Shown here piece by piece: positions 22,569 to 32,639 of a stretch of DNA of 64,000 nucleotides. The position numbers and the translations under genes are program-made. The notes under the pieces were generated by a model. It saw only the letters and a program-made list of their open reading frames with translations, was not told the origin of the DNA and ran no database searches. The DNA comes from Lithospermum erythrorhizon (Eukaryota > Streptophyta > Magnoliopsida > Boraginales > Boraginaceae), in NCBI GenBank assembly GCA_019722365.1, contig JADFUC010002288.1:28208-92207 (forward strand). The letters are read 5' to 3'. Within the stretch, counting starts at the first letter, position 1; every line of letters begins with the position of its first letter.

Positions 22569-22830
22569 AAAGAGAACCATCTTTAACAAATCAAACAAAC
22601 AAAAGTCAACATCTTTATCAAAATAAACTAAAAATACCATTTTCAACAAATCAAACAAACAAAAAAACCCATCATAATCAACTAAAAATACCATTTTTAA
22701 CAAACAAACAAACAAAAACTCATCATAACTATCAAAATCAACTAAAAACACCATTTTTAACAAATCAATCAAACAAAAAATCACCATAATCAACTAAAAA
22801 TACGATTTCCAACAAATCAAACAAATTTGA
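22569..22830. repeat. Minisatellite, about 55-bp unit, five copies
   Basis: Units start near 22570, 22633, 22688, 22746 and 22798. Each contains CCATTTTTAACAAATCAAAC or a close variant and most end in ATCAACTAAA. The array abuts the start codon region of the SnRK2 fragment, so an open minus-strand frame runs through it; that frame repeats [10 protein letters not shown] and is not evidence of a real N-terminus. Confidence 0.85.
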
Positions 22831-23100
22831 GTTCTTGAAACTCTGTATGGATTTCAAAAACTTCAGTACCAAACCTTGGGCTTCGGGGCGACTTACGTAG
22901 CCGAAATAGAGAAGATCATGGAGCGTGATTTCTTCTCTTATATCCCCAAACTCCGCATCCGCCTTGAATGGTGACCCAATTATATGTACTCTTAAGTGGT
23001 TTAATAGCATAAAAACAGATTAAACAACTTAATATCCAAACAGATTTGAGGAATACCTTGATGATGATGATGATCGTTGAGGCGGTGAAAAAGGAAAAAG
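22831..23100 (-). other. Possible further captured exon upstream of SnRK2 fragment
   Basis: On the minus strand a segment reads FKADAEFGDIREEITLHDLL, then YFGY, followed by a GTAAGT donor-like site at about 22895-22900. Further upstream a CCGCCTCAACGATCATCATC stretch ends AAG|GTATTC. The base composition is higher in GC than the flanks. No family is recognised. It could be 5' leader sequence of the kinase gene or a third gene fragment. Confidence 0.3.
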
Positions 23101-23129
23101 GAAAAAAGAAAGCACAGTGGAGTATTAAT

Positions 23130-24640
23130 TTAGTCTCGAGTCTGTACGAACCAAAAATATTATTAGAGAGTTAAATAATCAAGTATTAATTTATAGAATT
23201 TCAACTGTAATTGGTAATTGTAAAAAAAAAACCGTTAAAAAAAGGAAAAAACATTTTATTCACGCGCCATCAAATCCCATCAGAGTTGTTATGAAAAAAT
23301 AACGAAAAAGAGGACGAATTATTAATTTAACACCTCATCCCCAAGTCAGTTGGTCGAACTAATTTGGTATTAATTTATCGAGTTTCTAGTGCAGTTGAAA
23401 AAAAACACAGTCTCATATCACCGTGTGCAGAAATAATGAAAAAGAACAGAAAAAACATGAATTATTAATTTAACACCATATTCACGAGTCGAGACAGGCC
23501 AAAAATATTAACTTAAAAAGTTTATTAAATAATTAAGTATTAATTTATCGAGTTTCTACTATAGTTGATAATTAAAAAATGATAATTGTAAAAAAAACCA
23601 AAAATCGAAAAAAAAAAGAAGAAAAACTCCACGCCGCTGCAATCCCATGACTATTCTCAGGCAAAGACACACACTTCCCTTTTTATAACTACTACTAAAT
23701 ACTAACGTCAGCCAATCGACCGACGAGATACGCGACTACTAATACGATCAACCGTTATCAGGTCATCAAATTCGATTAGCCAACTTTGTTTCAAATGGTC
23801 ATTACATTGTTCACGTGAATCCTAGCAGGACCGGCAAAATATTATCTTGTAGACTTATTAAAATAATCGAGTTTTGATAATTGCAAAAAAATAATTGAAA
23901 AAAGAACGAAAAAAGCACGAATTATTAATTTAACACTCTATCCCCGAGTCGGGACCGGCCAAAAATAAAATATTATCTTAGAGAGTTTATTAAATAATCG
24001 AATATTAATTTATCGAGTTTCTTCTCTAGTTAATAATTGCCTTAAAAAACCGAAAAATGAACTAAAAAAAAACACAGTCGCATATGACCGTGGGTAAAAA
24101 TAATGAAAAATGAACGAAAAGAAACACGAATTATTAATTTAACATCCTATCCCCGAGCCGGCATCGCCAAAAAATATCATTATCTGGTAGCTTTATTAAA
24201 TAATTCCAGCTTCTACTATAGCTGGTAATTGTAAAAAAAAAAAATGGAATCATGAACGGAAAACACTCTAATGATTAATTTAGCACTTACCCCTCGAAGC
24301 CGAGACTCGAGTTTATCAAATAATCGAATATTAATTTATTGAGTTCCCACAAAAAAAAAGCAAACGAACCCTGCAAAAAAATCAAAAAACAAAATTGACC
24401 ATTATTATATCATCAAAATATTTCTGATTAGCCAACTTTTGTTTCAAAATGGTCATTACATTGTTCACGTGAATTTGTTACGACTGGCCAAAAAATAAAT
24501 AAATATTATTATCTTGTAGAATTTATTAAATAATCTAGTTTTGATAATTGCAAAAAAAAATGAAAAATGAATGGAAAAAAACATTTAATTATTAATTTAG
24601 CAACCTATCCTCGAAGTCAGGGGATGCATCAAAAATAAAA
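23130..24640. repeat. Degenerate tandem and higher-order repeat block
   Basis: The motif ATTATTAATTTAACACC plus a TATCCCCGAGTCG-like block recurs near 23320, 23460, 23920, 24130, 24272 and 24590, each usually followed by a GGCCAAAAATA block and then TTTATTAAATAATCGA and ATTAATTTATCGAGTTTC. A longer segment (GATTAGCCAACTTTGTTTC through TTGATAATTGCAAAAAAA) occurs at about 23775-23890 and again at 24425-24560, a spacing of about 650 bp. This suggests a higher-order unit made of shorter degenerate repeats. There is no coding potential. Confidence 0.7.
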
Positions 24641-24654
24641 TTTTAGCATTAGCT

Positions 24655-25500
24655 AATAGAATCCATCCCAAATACATAGTCTTCGAGAATTCATCATGGG
24701 GGCGATCAAGGAAAATAAGGAGGACGCCACACCCTCATATTCTTAATACGCTAAAACCCAACACCTCTCGGATAGTTTAGTTGAAGACGCTCCATAGCTT
24801 CCAACAATTCACGGGTCGTGGAATCAAAGCAAAGATGGGGCATACTTCCTTCATACAACACCGATAACTGATGGGATCACATGGTGAAACAGTTTGTATG
24901 CTCACTTATGGGAAACGCGTTTGATTGGTACACCGAGCTAGAGCCAGCTTCTATCAACAATACCGGACCCGCTTGGAGAGCTACTTCTCAATCGATTTTT
25001 CAAAGACCCGACGACGTGTTAGTATGATGGTACGACAAATACAAAGCAACGCAAAGTGAGGAACCGGTGGCAGACTTTATCAACCGATGGAGAAACAATC
25101 TCAAAGGTAAGGATCGATTGTCGGAAAGACTCAACAATCTACGCATCGGGATTCGCAGTGACATCTTACAAGATATTTCCCAAGACCTTCGAGCACCGGG
25201 CAAGAGAGCATTACGACATCGAGCCGAAAGCATCACGTAAAACGCGGACAAGCTTCTAAAAACACACAATGTTACCCTTCGGTGCCACTGGGCACGGCGG
25301 AAGACGGACGATCTTCAACCAGATTAGTGTTAGCAGGCATATATTGGTAACCTCGGTCGAGCAAGGTCTCCCCTTCACATCAAGAAAAATGGAAGGAGGT
25401 CTTAATTTGGGAGACAAAGAGCGCTTGACATTAAAGAGACGCAGCCGAGTGAGTATCCGCTCTTTCCTCGAATTTAAACATCCCAACAATAAATTGATTT
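24655..25500 (+). pseudogene. Degenerate gag, Tat copy A
   Basis: Retrotrans_gag with the readable order HMVKQFVCSLMGNAFDWYTE (about 24881-24940), VADFINRWRNNLKGKDRLSE (about 25069-25128), a DILQDISQDLR segment (25160-25195), an LRHRAESIT segment, then LNLGDKERLTLK (about 25402-25437). Frame changes are frequent. No 5' LTR precedes it: similarity to Tat sequence begins near 24655, directly after the repeat block, so copy A is truncated at its 5' end. Confidence 0.8.
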
Positions 25501-27120
25501 AATCAACAAAGGCCAAACTCGACGAGCTACCTATACACAAGCTTACCGTAGGAGGCCAACAAGACTACCATTCCTCTCGATTCTAAAATTTTTTCTCGGC
25601 CCATCCTGAAGTTCCTGCTTGCCCCAAATGCAAAATGACGCTTTTTCCATATCCAATCTAGCTCGTGAAAGTGAGCTCAAGTACTTCGGACGAAGATAAA
25701 GTCTCTGCCAACCAAGTGACAACGACACTAGTCATCGCGGCTTTCCATGGAGGTTAAGATTACTTAAAGACTTTTGGGAAAGTAAGTCAGAACGTGAAAC
25801 AACGGGGAGATTACTCAAGTGACCCCTAACGATGAAGACTCAAAAGGAAGCTTTCTCCTCGGGTCGTAAATGAAAAGGAACCATGTACTAAGTAGAGAAA
25901 AGGCCCACAAGCTTTTGGCCGTGACATTCATAGATGAAGATTCGACAGGCGAAGACTGATCACACCGCCACATTATGTGTCGATATCCATGAGGTCGATT
26001 AATAGGATGCTAAATGATGATGGATTAGCAAGAATATATTACAACTTCCTATTATCAACATGTTGTATCTCCAAGGAAGACCAAGAACAAGTTCGTATCA
26101 TGATACAAGTGGTTCAATCCAAGATTTGGTGGGGTTTTAATACCTGGGAAGTTATCTTTCTACCTAATGGTTGAGAACTAGAGATCAAGGCCATGGTTCT
26201 ATGTTATCGACAAAAGTTTAATTACATGGCGCCGTTGTGGGCATCAAGCTGAAGTCATGATCAAAGAACTCCAAAACCATAAATCGAAGATCGGCTGATA
26301 TTAAAAGAAAGTGATACGAAAGTGTCCCAAGATATGGAGTGAGTACGAGAACAGAAAAAGTGTAGATCCCCGCCTATGCGGTTATTAGCAATAATGGTGC
26401 TATTCTGACGCATCCACGCTCTTAACTCACCTGCAGTCTAACAAGCCTATCATCAACCCGTCGAGCTTAAAAACGAATTCATGACGTACCTAGCGGAGGT
26501 AAAAATGGAAATCAACGAAGCCACGGATTCCACGGCCTTGGTTTTTAAAGACGAGGTTACGGGTTATGGACGATCCCGAGAAAGTCATGGAGTCAAGTAA
26601 AACCCACCGCTTCATATGAGCAAATAATTTGAGAATATGTTCCCCCGAGGCCCCAAGAGTACCTGGGTTCGAGTCTACTTAGAAAATGCCCGGATAGCCA
26701 CTATACCCAAGACATCCATGAGTAGAAAATTCGGAAAGAGTGTCATTCCAGGAGACAAACTCAAAGATCGATTTCTCATCATCACCCCTTTTCGCAGGGT
26801 CGGATGGCATCATACGACAAGATACGACGAGACTCTCTGATTACCTTGCTCGATCATAAGCAAGATTTGACGATAGAACAAGGAGAGGTGGTCCCCAAAG
26901 ATGCAATGGATGCCCCACCGTAATTTGTAAATAGAAAATATTAAAGCCACAAAGGATGAACGTAAAGAAATTAAATTCTGGGTAATCGATGAAACACCCA
27001 TGCCCAACTTTATGTCGTAAGAGTCTTCTTAACCGTGAGCAAGTTAAGTAAAATATTTTAAGCATTACTTCTGAAGCTGCTTCGAGATGTATTTGCATGG
27101 ACTTAATCAAAGTCCGTTAG
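25501..27120 (+). pseudogene. Gag-protease linker and protease remnant, Tat copy A
   Basis: The retropepsin and linker region is too decayed to show the catalytic triplet. Evidence for identity is its position between gag and reverse transcriptase, and near-identity of long stretches to copy B. Examples are GCGGTTATTAGCAATAA (26377 against 33637), a GGAAATCAACGAAGCCA/GGAATTCAACGAAGCCATG block (26508 against 33771), and CATCATACGACAAGATACGA-type text (26810 against 34085). Confidence 0.55.
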
Positions 27121-27790
27121 ATCCGGTTTCGCCCATCATCATCTAGTAGTGAAAAAGAGCGCTGTGCCTCGCGAAGCAAGCACAACGCGAGCTTATCCAA
27201 AGCCGGTCCCATCCATCGAAGATGAAAAGCTAATAAATTGATGGATTTGTGTTCTCTATTCGGAAAGTATGATATCCACTTGGCTATCCAACATAGTTCC
27301 TGCATGCAAGAAGAACAGAAAATTAGGTCCGTGTAGATTTCGTAGATCTAAATCATGAGTGCCCAAAAAGATCATTTTCCATCGCTAATACCGAATCGAT
27401 TTATTAGATCCAACTACAAGGTACGAGTAATCTTCAATTCATGGATAGATCTTCAAGCTACAACTGTGATTTGTATGGGCCTCAAGAAGAAGAAGTCCCT
27501 ACATTCTCAGACTCCCAAGTGAATTTATTGTTGTAAATTTATGCCTTTCGACCGAATAATGAAAGCGGCTACATATCAACGAGCAATGCAGAAGATATTC
27601 GATGATATGTTACACAAGAATGAGGGAGCTACATGCCGACGATCTAGTGGTCAAGTCAATGTGCTCGAGCATTAAGTCATCCTCAAGATCTCCGAGTAGT
27701 GTTTGAACGACTAAGGCGCTCTACTTGAAGATGAATCCTCTGCGCGCATTTGAGTAAATATCCGAAAGCTCTCGCTTGTTTTGTTAGAAG
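27121..27790 (+). pseudogene. Degenerate reverse transcriptase, Tat copy A
   Basis: Fragments in changing frames follow the Tat reverse-transcriptase order: a PKPVPSIEDEK-like start (27205-27235), STWLSNIVPACKKN (27280-27320), a KDDFPSL-like piece (27365-27390), MPFDRIMKAATYQRAMQKIF-like text (27541-27600), then a YADDLVVKS-like active-site motif (about 27630-27655; the normal motif in these elements is Y-V-D-D-L). An FPKALACFVRRHGIKIERAK-like stretch (27765-27820) corresponds to the thumb. Stops and single-base shifts interrupt it throughout. Confidence 0.75.
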
Positions 27791-28039
27791 ACACGGCATC
27801 AAAATCGAGAGGGCAAAGATTGATGTTATGAATTAGCTATGTAACATACATGAATTGGAAGAGTCTATAGGGGGAAGTCGGGCTTATTTACAACCTGCTT
27901 ATAGCAAACTTAGTAGGGAAATGTCGCCCATTCACTAAACCGGATGAAGAAGGACGCCCGTATTTACGGATGCAAATTAAGCCCGCCGGGTTTTCAAGAT
28001 ATCAAATCCTACCTAACGGCTAGCCTCTACCTTAGCCTA

Positions 28040-29133
28040 ATTCTGCTCAAGGAAAAACACTCACCCCTTTATGTTGGCAAAGACAGAACAATTGGTGGGG
28101 GCATTGCTCGCCCAAGAGAATGAAGAAGAAATGAGAACTCGGTCTACTACGCCGTCGTAGGGATTTACACCGAACGAAGTCACTGGAATAGAGCACTCTG
28201 GTCGAAGTTGCGCTTAGCTTCAATTTTTTCTATTAAGAAGCAAGCACACAAGCACACACGGTACTTCATATCCAAGGTAGACTCCTGATCAAGTATGTTA
28301 TGTCAAAGCCGGTGTCGCCGTAATCGTTAGCTAGATGGTATTTGCAACCTGTAGTAGTTCGATATCGTAATGCCCACAAAAAGCAAGCGAACGGGAAAGA
28401 CTAATAGACTTTTTGGCGTAACATCATTTAACAGCAGAGTGGGAATTGTGCGATGAATTACCAAACGAGGATGTTATGAATATAGAAGTGTTGCCACCAT
28501 GGAAGATGGCCTCTCTCGACGGAGAAGCACATCAAGGAGGCGCAGAGCCGGAGTTACCTTCATCATTCCGAGTGTGATCTTCCGCCTTATTCTATTCTCA
28601 TTAAGTCACAAGTTCTCAACAACATGGTCGAATACCATGCATTCATAGAAGTGGTAGCAAAAAATGAATTTGTCCCAATTGGAGGTATATGGAGATTTGC
28701 AACCGGGTTGTTAAGCAATTGCTTGGGGACTATGAGGTCGTAGCCGTAGTTGATCCCTGCATCACATCTAGGGTCGAAGACTTATGCAATCGATGGACTT
28801 GATCTCCATCAAGCACGCTCCTTAAAGAAGAACAAAACCGTAAGATGCTTTACCGCGTAGCATCATTACCGCGGGTTTCCTCGGTGGTTGTCAAGGTGGC
28901 AGTACGCGAGAAATGGAATAAGTTATACCTCTATTCAAAGCTCGGCAGTACGAGTACGGCGGTGAAAGCTAAGGAATTTCGGGCCGTCACTAGTACAATA
29001 GACACTTTGGGTGATTGGAGGCAACCTCTCATTGATTACTTATAGCAAGGGAAGCTTCCTGATGATCCTCGCAAGAAATTTGACATTCGGCGAAGAGCTC
29101 CCCGCTTTTTGTACTACATAATGGTACCCTATT
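28040..29133 (+). pseudogene. Degenerate RNase H and start of integrase linker, Tat copy A
   Basis: Two RNase H segments are seen. The first is near 28085-28330 (GALLAQENEEE and KHTRYFISKV-like text). The second, plant-type one is at 28490-28660 and includes EDGLSRRRSTSRRRRAGVTF in one frame and LSHKFSTTWSNTMHS in another, corresponding to the family's SNNMVEYHAF. After 28845 comes the linker up to WRQPLIDYL (29025-29045) and RRAPRFLYY (29093-29120), the usual lead-in to the integrase zinc finger. The sequence then breaks off: the whole integrase is absent. Confidence 0.7.
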
Positions 29134-30020
29134 CACAAGTGTCTCCTATCATTTAAACAAAAAAGGGAAAAAAGGAAAAGAAAAAGGAAGAGCAAATTGA
29201 ACTACGTTTTGACTTGATCTCCAACGGATACGCAGTGCCTTTGATACTCCAAGTTCGGGCCATAACCTGACATATATCATCTTTTTTCTCGATGTTCCAA
29301 GTCGCCCACAAGACCAAGGAAATAAATAGGCCTAGCCGCATGCAATCTCCAAGTCTATCAAAAAAATAACCCTCAAAATTATGCCGTTAAACCTCAAAAT
29401 TATGCCGCTAGGCACCCGAGGTGGAGTTGCAATCTCAAAACAAAGTTATGCCGCTTAAGGCCTTGGGATTGTAACCTGCATCAAATTTAAGAACAAGTCA
29501 AGTAAAGACCTTCGATCCGGGACACGAGTCGGGTGAGGACAAGTGATGGACGCACAGACATGCCCCTTTGATACAGTGCCAAACCGTTTAGAACACTCCT
29601 TAGTATGAGATAAACTGCCTAACCCTCTCGGCGTGGCTAAGCCGACTACCTAAAACACTCATTAGTATGAATATAAACCCGCCTAAGTTTCGGGTAAGTG
29701 AGGTTAAACCACCTGTAACACTCTACGAATATAAGCCGCCTAACCCTCCTGCAGAAGGTTGCTTACCTAGAATGCTCTCGAACACGGCAACCGGCCCAAT
29801 ATCCCTCCTTGGTACGACTACCGCATCGCCTCATCGAAGTCTTCGGGCCATAACTACAAAAACTCTCCATGTTTTCCCCAAAAGTCAGATAAGGATTCTT
29901 CAGAAGCTCATATATACGAGTAAACATTGGAGTGAAGCATTTACCATGTAATAATCTGTGGGGATCCTCATGTGCTCAAGCAAGAACTCCCCTTTAGGAT
30001 GCCCAAAGTTCGAGGGCATT
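29134..30020 (+). mobile_element. Non-coding tail of Tat copy A with about 62-bp repeats
   Basis: This starts with TCCTATCATTTAAACAAAAA, shared with 37684 in copy B, then the tail motif ending AAGTTCGGGCCATAACCT (29254-29271). A short duplication, CCTCAAAATTATGCCG, occurs at 29371 and 29391. Four imperfect repeats of about 62 bp cover 29560-29830 (CACTCCTTAGTATGAG, ATAAACTGCCTAACCCTC). The end, TTCGAGGGCATT (30009-30020), is the presumed polypurine tract next to the LTR. Confidence 0.7.
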
Positions 30021-31030
30021 TGTCGTACACATGAAAATTATTAATAATTTAATTAATTAAATCCTAATTTGATGGAGTTTAATTAATTCGATTAATTCAT
30101 GTTCAATTAAAATAATAAATTGAAGGATAAAATAGAAATGGAAGCAGCTTTTTTGACAAATGGGCCAAAAGTTATGCCCAATAAAAAAAGAGGGGAAAAA
30201 GATTAGGGTAATATTACCTCAAAAACGGTAAATTGGCGGCACAGAATTAGCCTAAGAAATGTCGGCCGAGACTTGGTTGAAATAATATTATTTTAATATT
30301 AATCACAAGTAAAGAGCCGACGCCTATAAAGCCTCTATAAATACCTCATGTTTGAACCAATTTTGGGAAAGATTTTTGAAGTCATAAATTTTCTTAGCCT
30401 AAGAATTCTCTCTAGAAAATCTTCTACAAACTATGTTCAAGTCTCCACCAATTAAAATTCAACATTAAATCACTTAAACACCAAAACCGACATCCACAGG
30501 CTTCCTACCGCCAAATCACGGGGCCGTGAATAAGTCGCAAAGACCCCTGGGCCGGTTCCAACACACCTGCATCCTAAGTCACAATCGTGAATAAGTCGCA
30601 AAGACCCCCGCCGCTCAACACAATCGGTATCCTAAGTCAGCGCCGAATATATGTCACAAAGACCTCACGGTTCCAACACACAAAGTAGTATCATAAGTCA
30701 CCATCGAGACTAAAGTTAAAGTCCCCAATGGCTCAAATACGCCTGATAGATTAAATCACCACCGAGATTAAACTCAAAATCCCCGCTTTGTCCAAATACA
30801 ACCGGATAAATTAAATCACCATCGGGCTAAGCCTTAAAAGCCCCCAGCATTGTATAAAAATACAACCGGATAGCTCAAATCACCCTTGGAACTAAGCTCT
30901 CAAAAGCCCCTCATTGATAAAAATACCGATAGCTAAAATCATCATAGAATTAAGCCTCAAAGCTCCTTTGTCGGTTTAAATATAGCTAGATAGCTCAAAT
31001 CACCATCTAGACTAAGCCTCAAATTTGATG
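30021..31030 (+). mobile_element. 3' LTR of Tat copy A, right end missing
   Basis: It starts TGTCGTACACATG, then the same ATTTAATTAATTAAATCC block that opens the LTR at 15252, and has a TATA-like CCTCTATAAATACCTC at about 30332-30347. From about 30520 it consists of a tandem array (separate entry). Similarity to Tat LTRs ends near 31030; the usual right end (GGAGATAACTAG ... TTGTAC ... TTTCCC) is absent. Confidence 0.75.
30520..31030. repeat. About 55-60-bp tandem array inside Tat LTR
   Basis: About nine imperfect units with period near 58 bp. The consensus contains AAATCACCATCGRGATTAAG, then CAAAAGCCCC, then a gap, then ACAACCGGATAG. Early units (30520-30690) have diverged to GTGAATAAGTCGCAAAGACC, later ones to the CGGATAGCTCAAATCACC form. 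One to two similar units are found at 38095-38200 in the LTR of copy B, so the array belongs to the LTR and varies in copy number. Confidence 0.8.
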
Positions 31031-31785
31031 GTCAATTACGCTTGGGGCAAAATTACCGCTTTTTATGAACTTCGAGCTAAATCGCTTTTTGTTATTATGT
31101 TTCTAAACGTTTTATCATTTTTCACAAAACAAGCTGGGATTCGCCTTCGTTTCTATCAACTTTTCTTTCTTATTCAAAATCTACATATTCATATCATTTG
31201 TTTATTTATTTTTCTACTTATGATCAAACATTAATACAAGAAACTTTAAAAGTATATCTTACATCCTTCACCGCTTTCTTCCTACTTTGTCGCTTAAGTC
31301 ATCATTAAGTTTTGCTTAAGTCATTGTCAAGTTTTAATTTTTATACATAAATTCCAAAAATGTATTGAAATTGATGCAATCCTCCTCAGAGAACGTATCA
31401 GGTATAGGATAATTCAAGTGGGTTGTTTATTCTAAGAAGATATTTTGAAATTTTAATTCTGTGGTTCTAACATTTCGAAATTTAAAAAATTTAAAGACCT
31501 TTGAAATTTTGTTGCGAACTTGATGGTAGATTTTACAAGGTCTATCCAGTGCATTATTGATTCCCACTTCATATTTGTGTAATTTTTTGACATTAATTTT
31601 CGCTTTGAAATCGCTTCCTCGAAATGCATGTAATTTCTCGAACGGGCTAATATTGAATCGTCAAATTGGTGAATCATTTTTGATACATTTAACGTATTTG
31701 TGGGCAAGGAATCGTAACAAAGAATTGAAATTAATTAGATATAGTTTATTTTGGATGAAAATTTACAATTAATCTAGTTCCAAAG
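31031..31785. other. Spacer without recognised feature
   Basis: AT-rich sequence between the truncated LTR of copy A and the inverted-repeat element. Short open frames on both strands (for example 31025-31234 and 31453-31707) lack any domain signature and are in low-complexity T-rich or A-rich text. Confidence 0.5.
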
Positions 31786-31789
31786 TTTA

Positions 31790-32630
31790 TAAAATTGGAA
31801 AATTACCTAAAATCGACACAAACGATTTGATACCAAATTTTTAACAACTCCATTAAAATTGAGACTAAAGTGCAACACTTTTACCAATATACGGGACTAA
31901 ACCGCAATAGTCCAAATTATCTCGAATCAAAGTGCAACATGGTCCCACTATTTACAACCATTTCAACAATTACCTCATCACAAATTGTTTATTAAACTAT
32001 AATTCACAATAATCCTATAATATCAAAAACAATCCACATAATAATTCTTTCAGCCAGATACCCCTTCAATCAATATATATTTAAAAACCCCTTTTATGTT
32101 GGTGACTTTAAATTATTGTTATTGTGCTTTCATAACACTAAATTTATTTTGCCTCGAATTGCTATATTAATTCTACATGACTAATGGATTCATTGATCAC
32201 TTATGTTTATCTCACGTTATCGCTTAAATACTTATGTTTCTCTCGCTTTGATCACTGCATTTCAAGGAAATGTCTCATTTTGTAATACCGTTAGCCTTTA
32301 CTTCATTCCCCGGCGCTACGCGATTTCGCATTACATGACAATTTTATAGGGTATTTAAGCAACTTCACACTAAAAAGTACTCCCCTATCCCTAAAGAATT
32401 TCTCACATTTTGAATTCTAATACGTAATTGTTTTTTAATTTTGAACCCAACTAACTTTTAATGTAAGTTATATATTGAGTTAATTGGGTTTAAATGGTCA
32501 TAGATAATGGGACAAAGTTGTAAATTGGTCCCACAAAGTTCAAAAGTTGGGATTTAGTCCCTGATAGTAGTGGCTTTAAGGTTGCATTTTAATCTCTATT
32601 ATGATTGTGTCAAGTAAAATTGATAATTTT
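31790..32630. mobile_element. Inverted-repeat DNA element, Mutator-like MITE candidate
   Basis: The segment 31860-31975 is inverted at about 32475-32612. Matching phrases, left arm against reverse complement of the right arm, are GAGACTAAAGTGCAAC/GAGATTAAAATGCAAC, GGGACTAAACCGCAA/GGGACTAAATCCCAA, GTGCAACATGGTCCCA/TTACAACTTTGTCCCA and CAACCATTTCAACAATTA/GACCATTTAAACCCAATTA. Arms of 110-180 bp and an AT-rich non-coding centre of about 500 bp fit a non-autonomous Mutator-like element. The exact ends and target duplication were not fixed. Confidence 0.6.
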
Positions 32631-32639
32631 TGTAATTGC

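Noticed and set aside
22437..22793. Minus-strand open frame of 118 codons starting in the minisatellite
   Set aside because: Only its last third is SnRK2 exon 1; the rest is translated repeat units, and the frame runs past the exon 1 donor into the intron.
30520..31030. Possible CRISPR-like array because of regular spacing
   Set aside because: Units are contiguous imperfect tandem repeats without unique spacers, inside a plant LTR.
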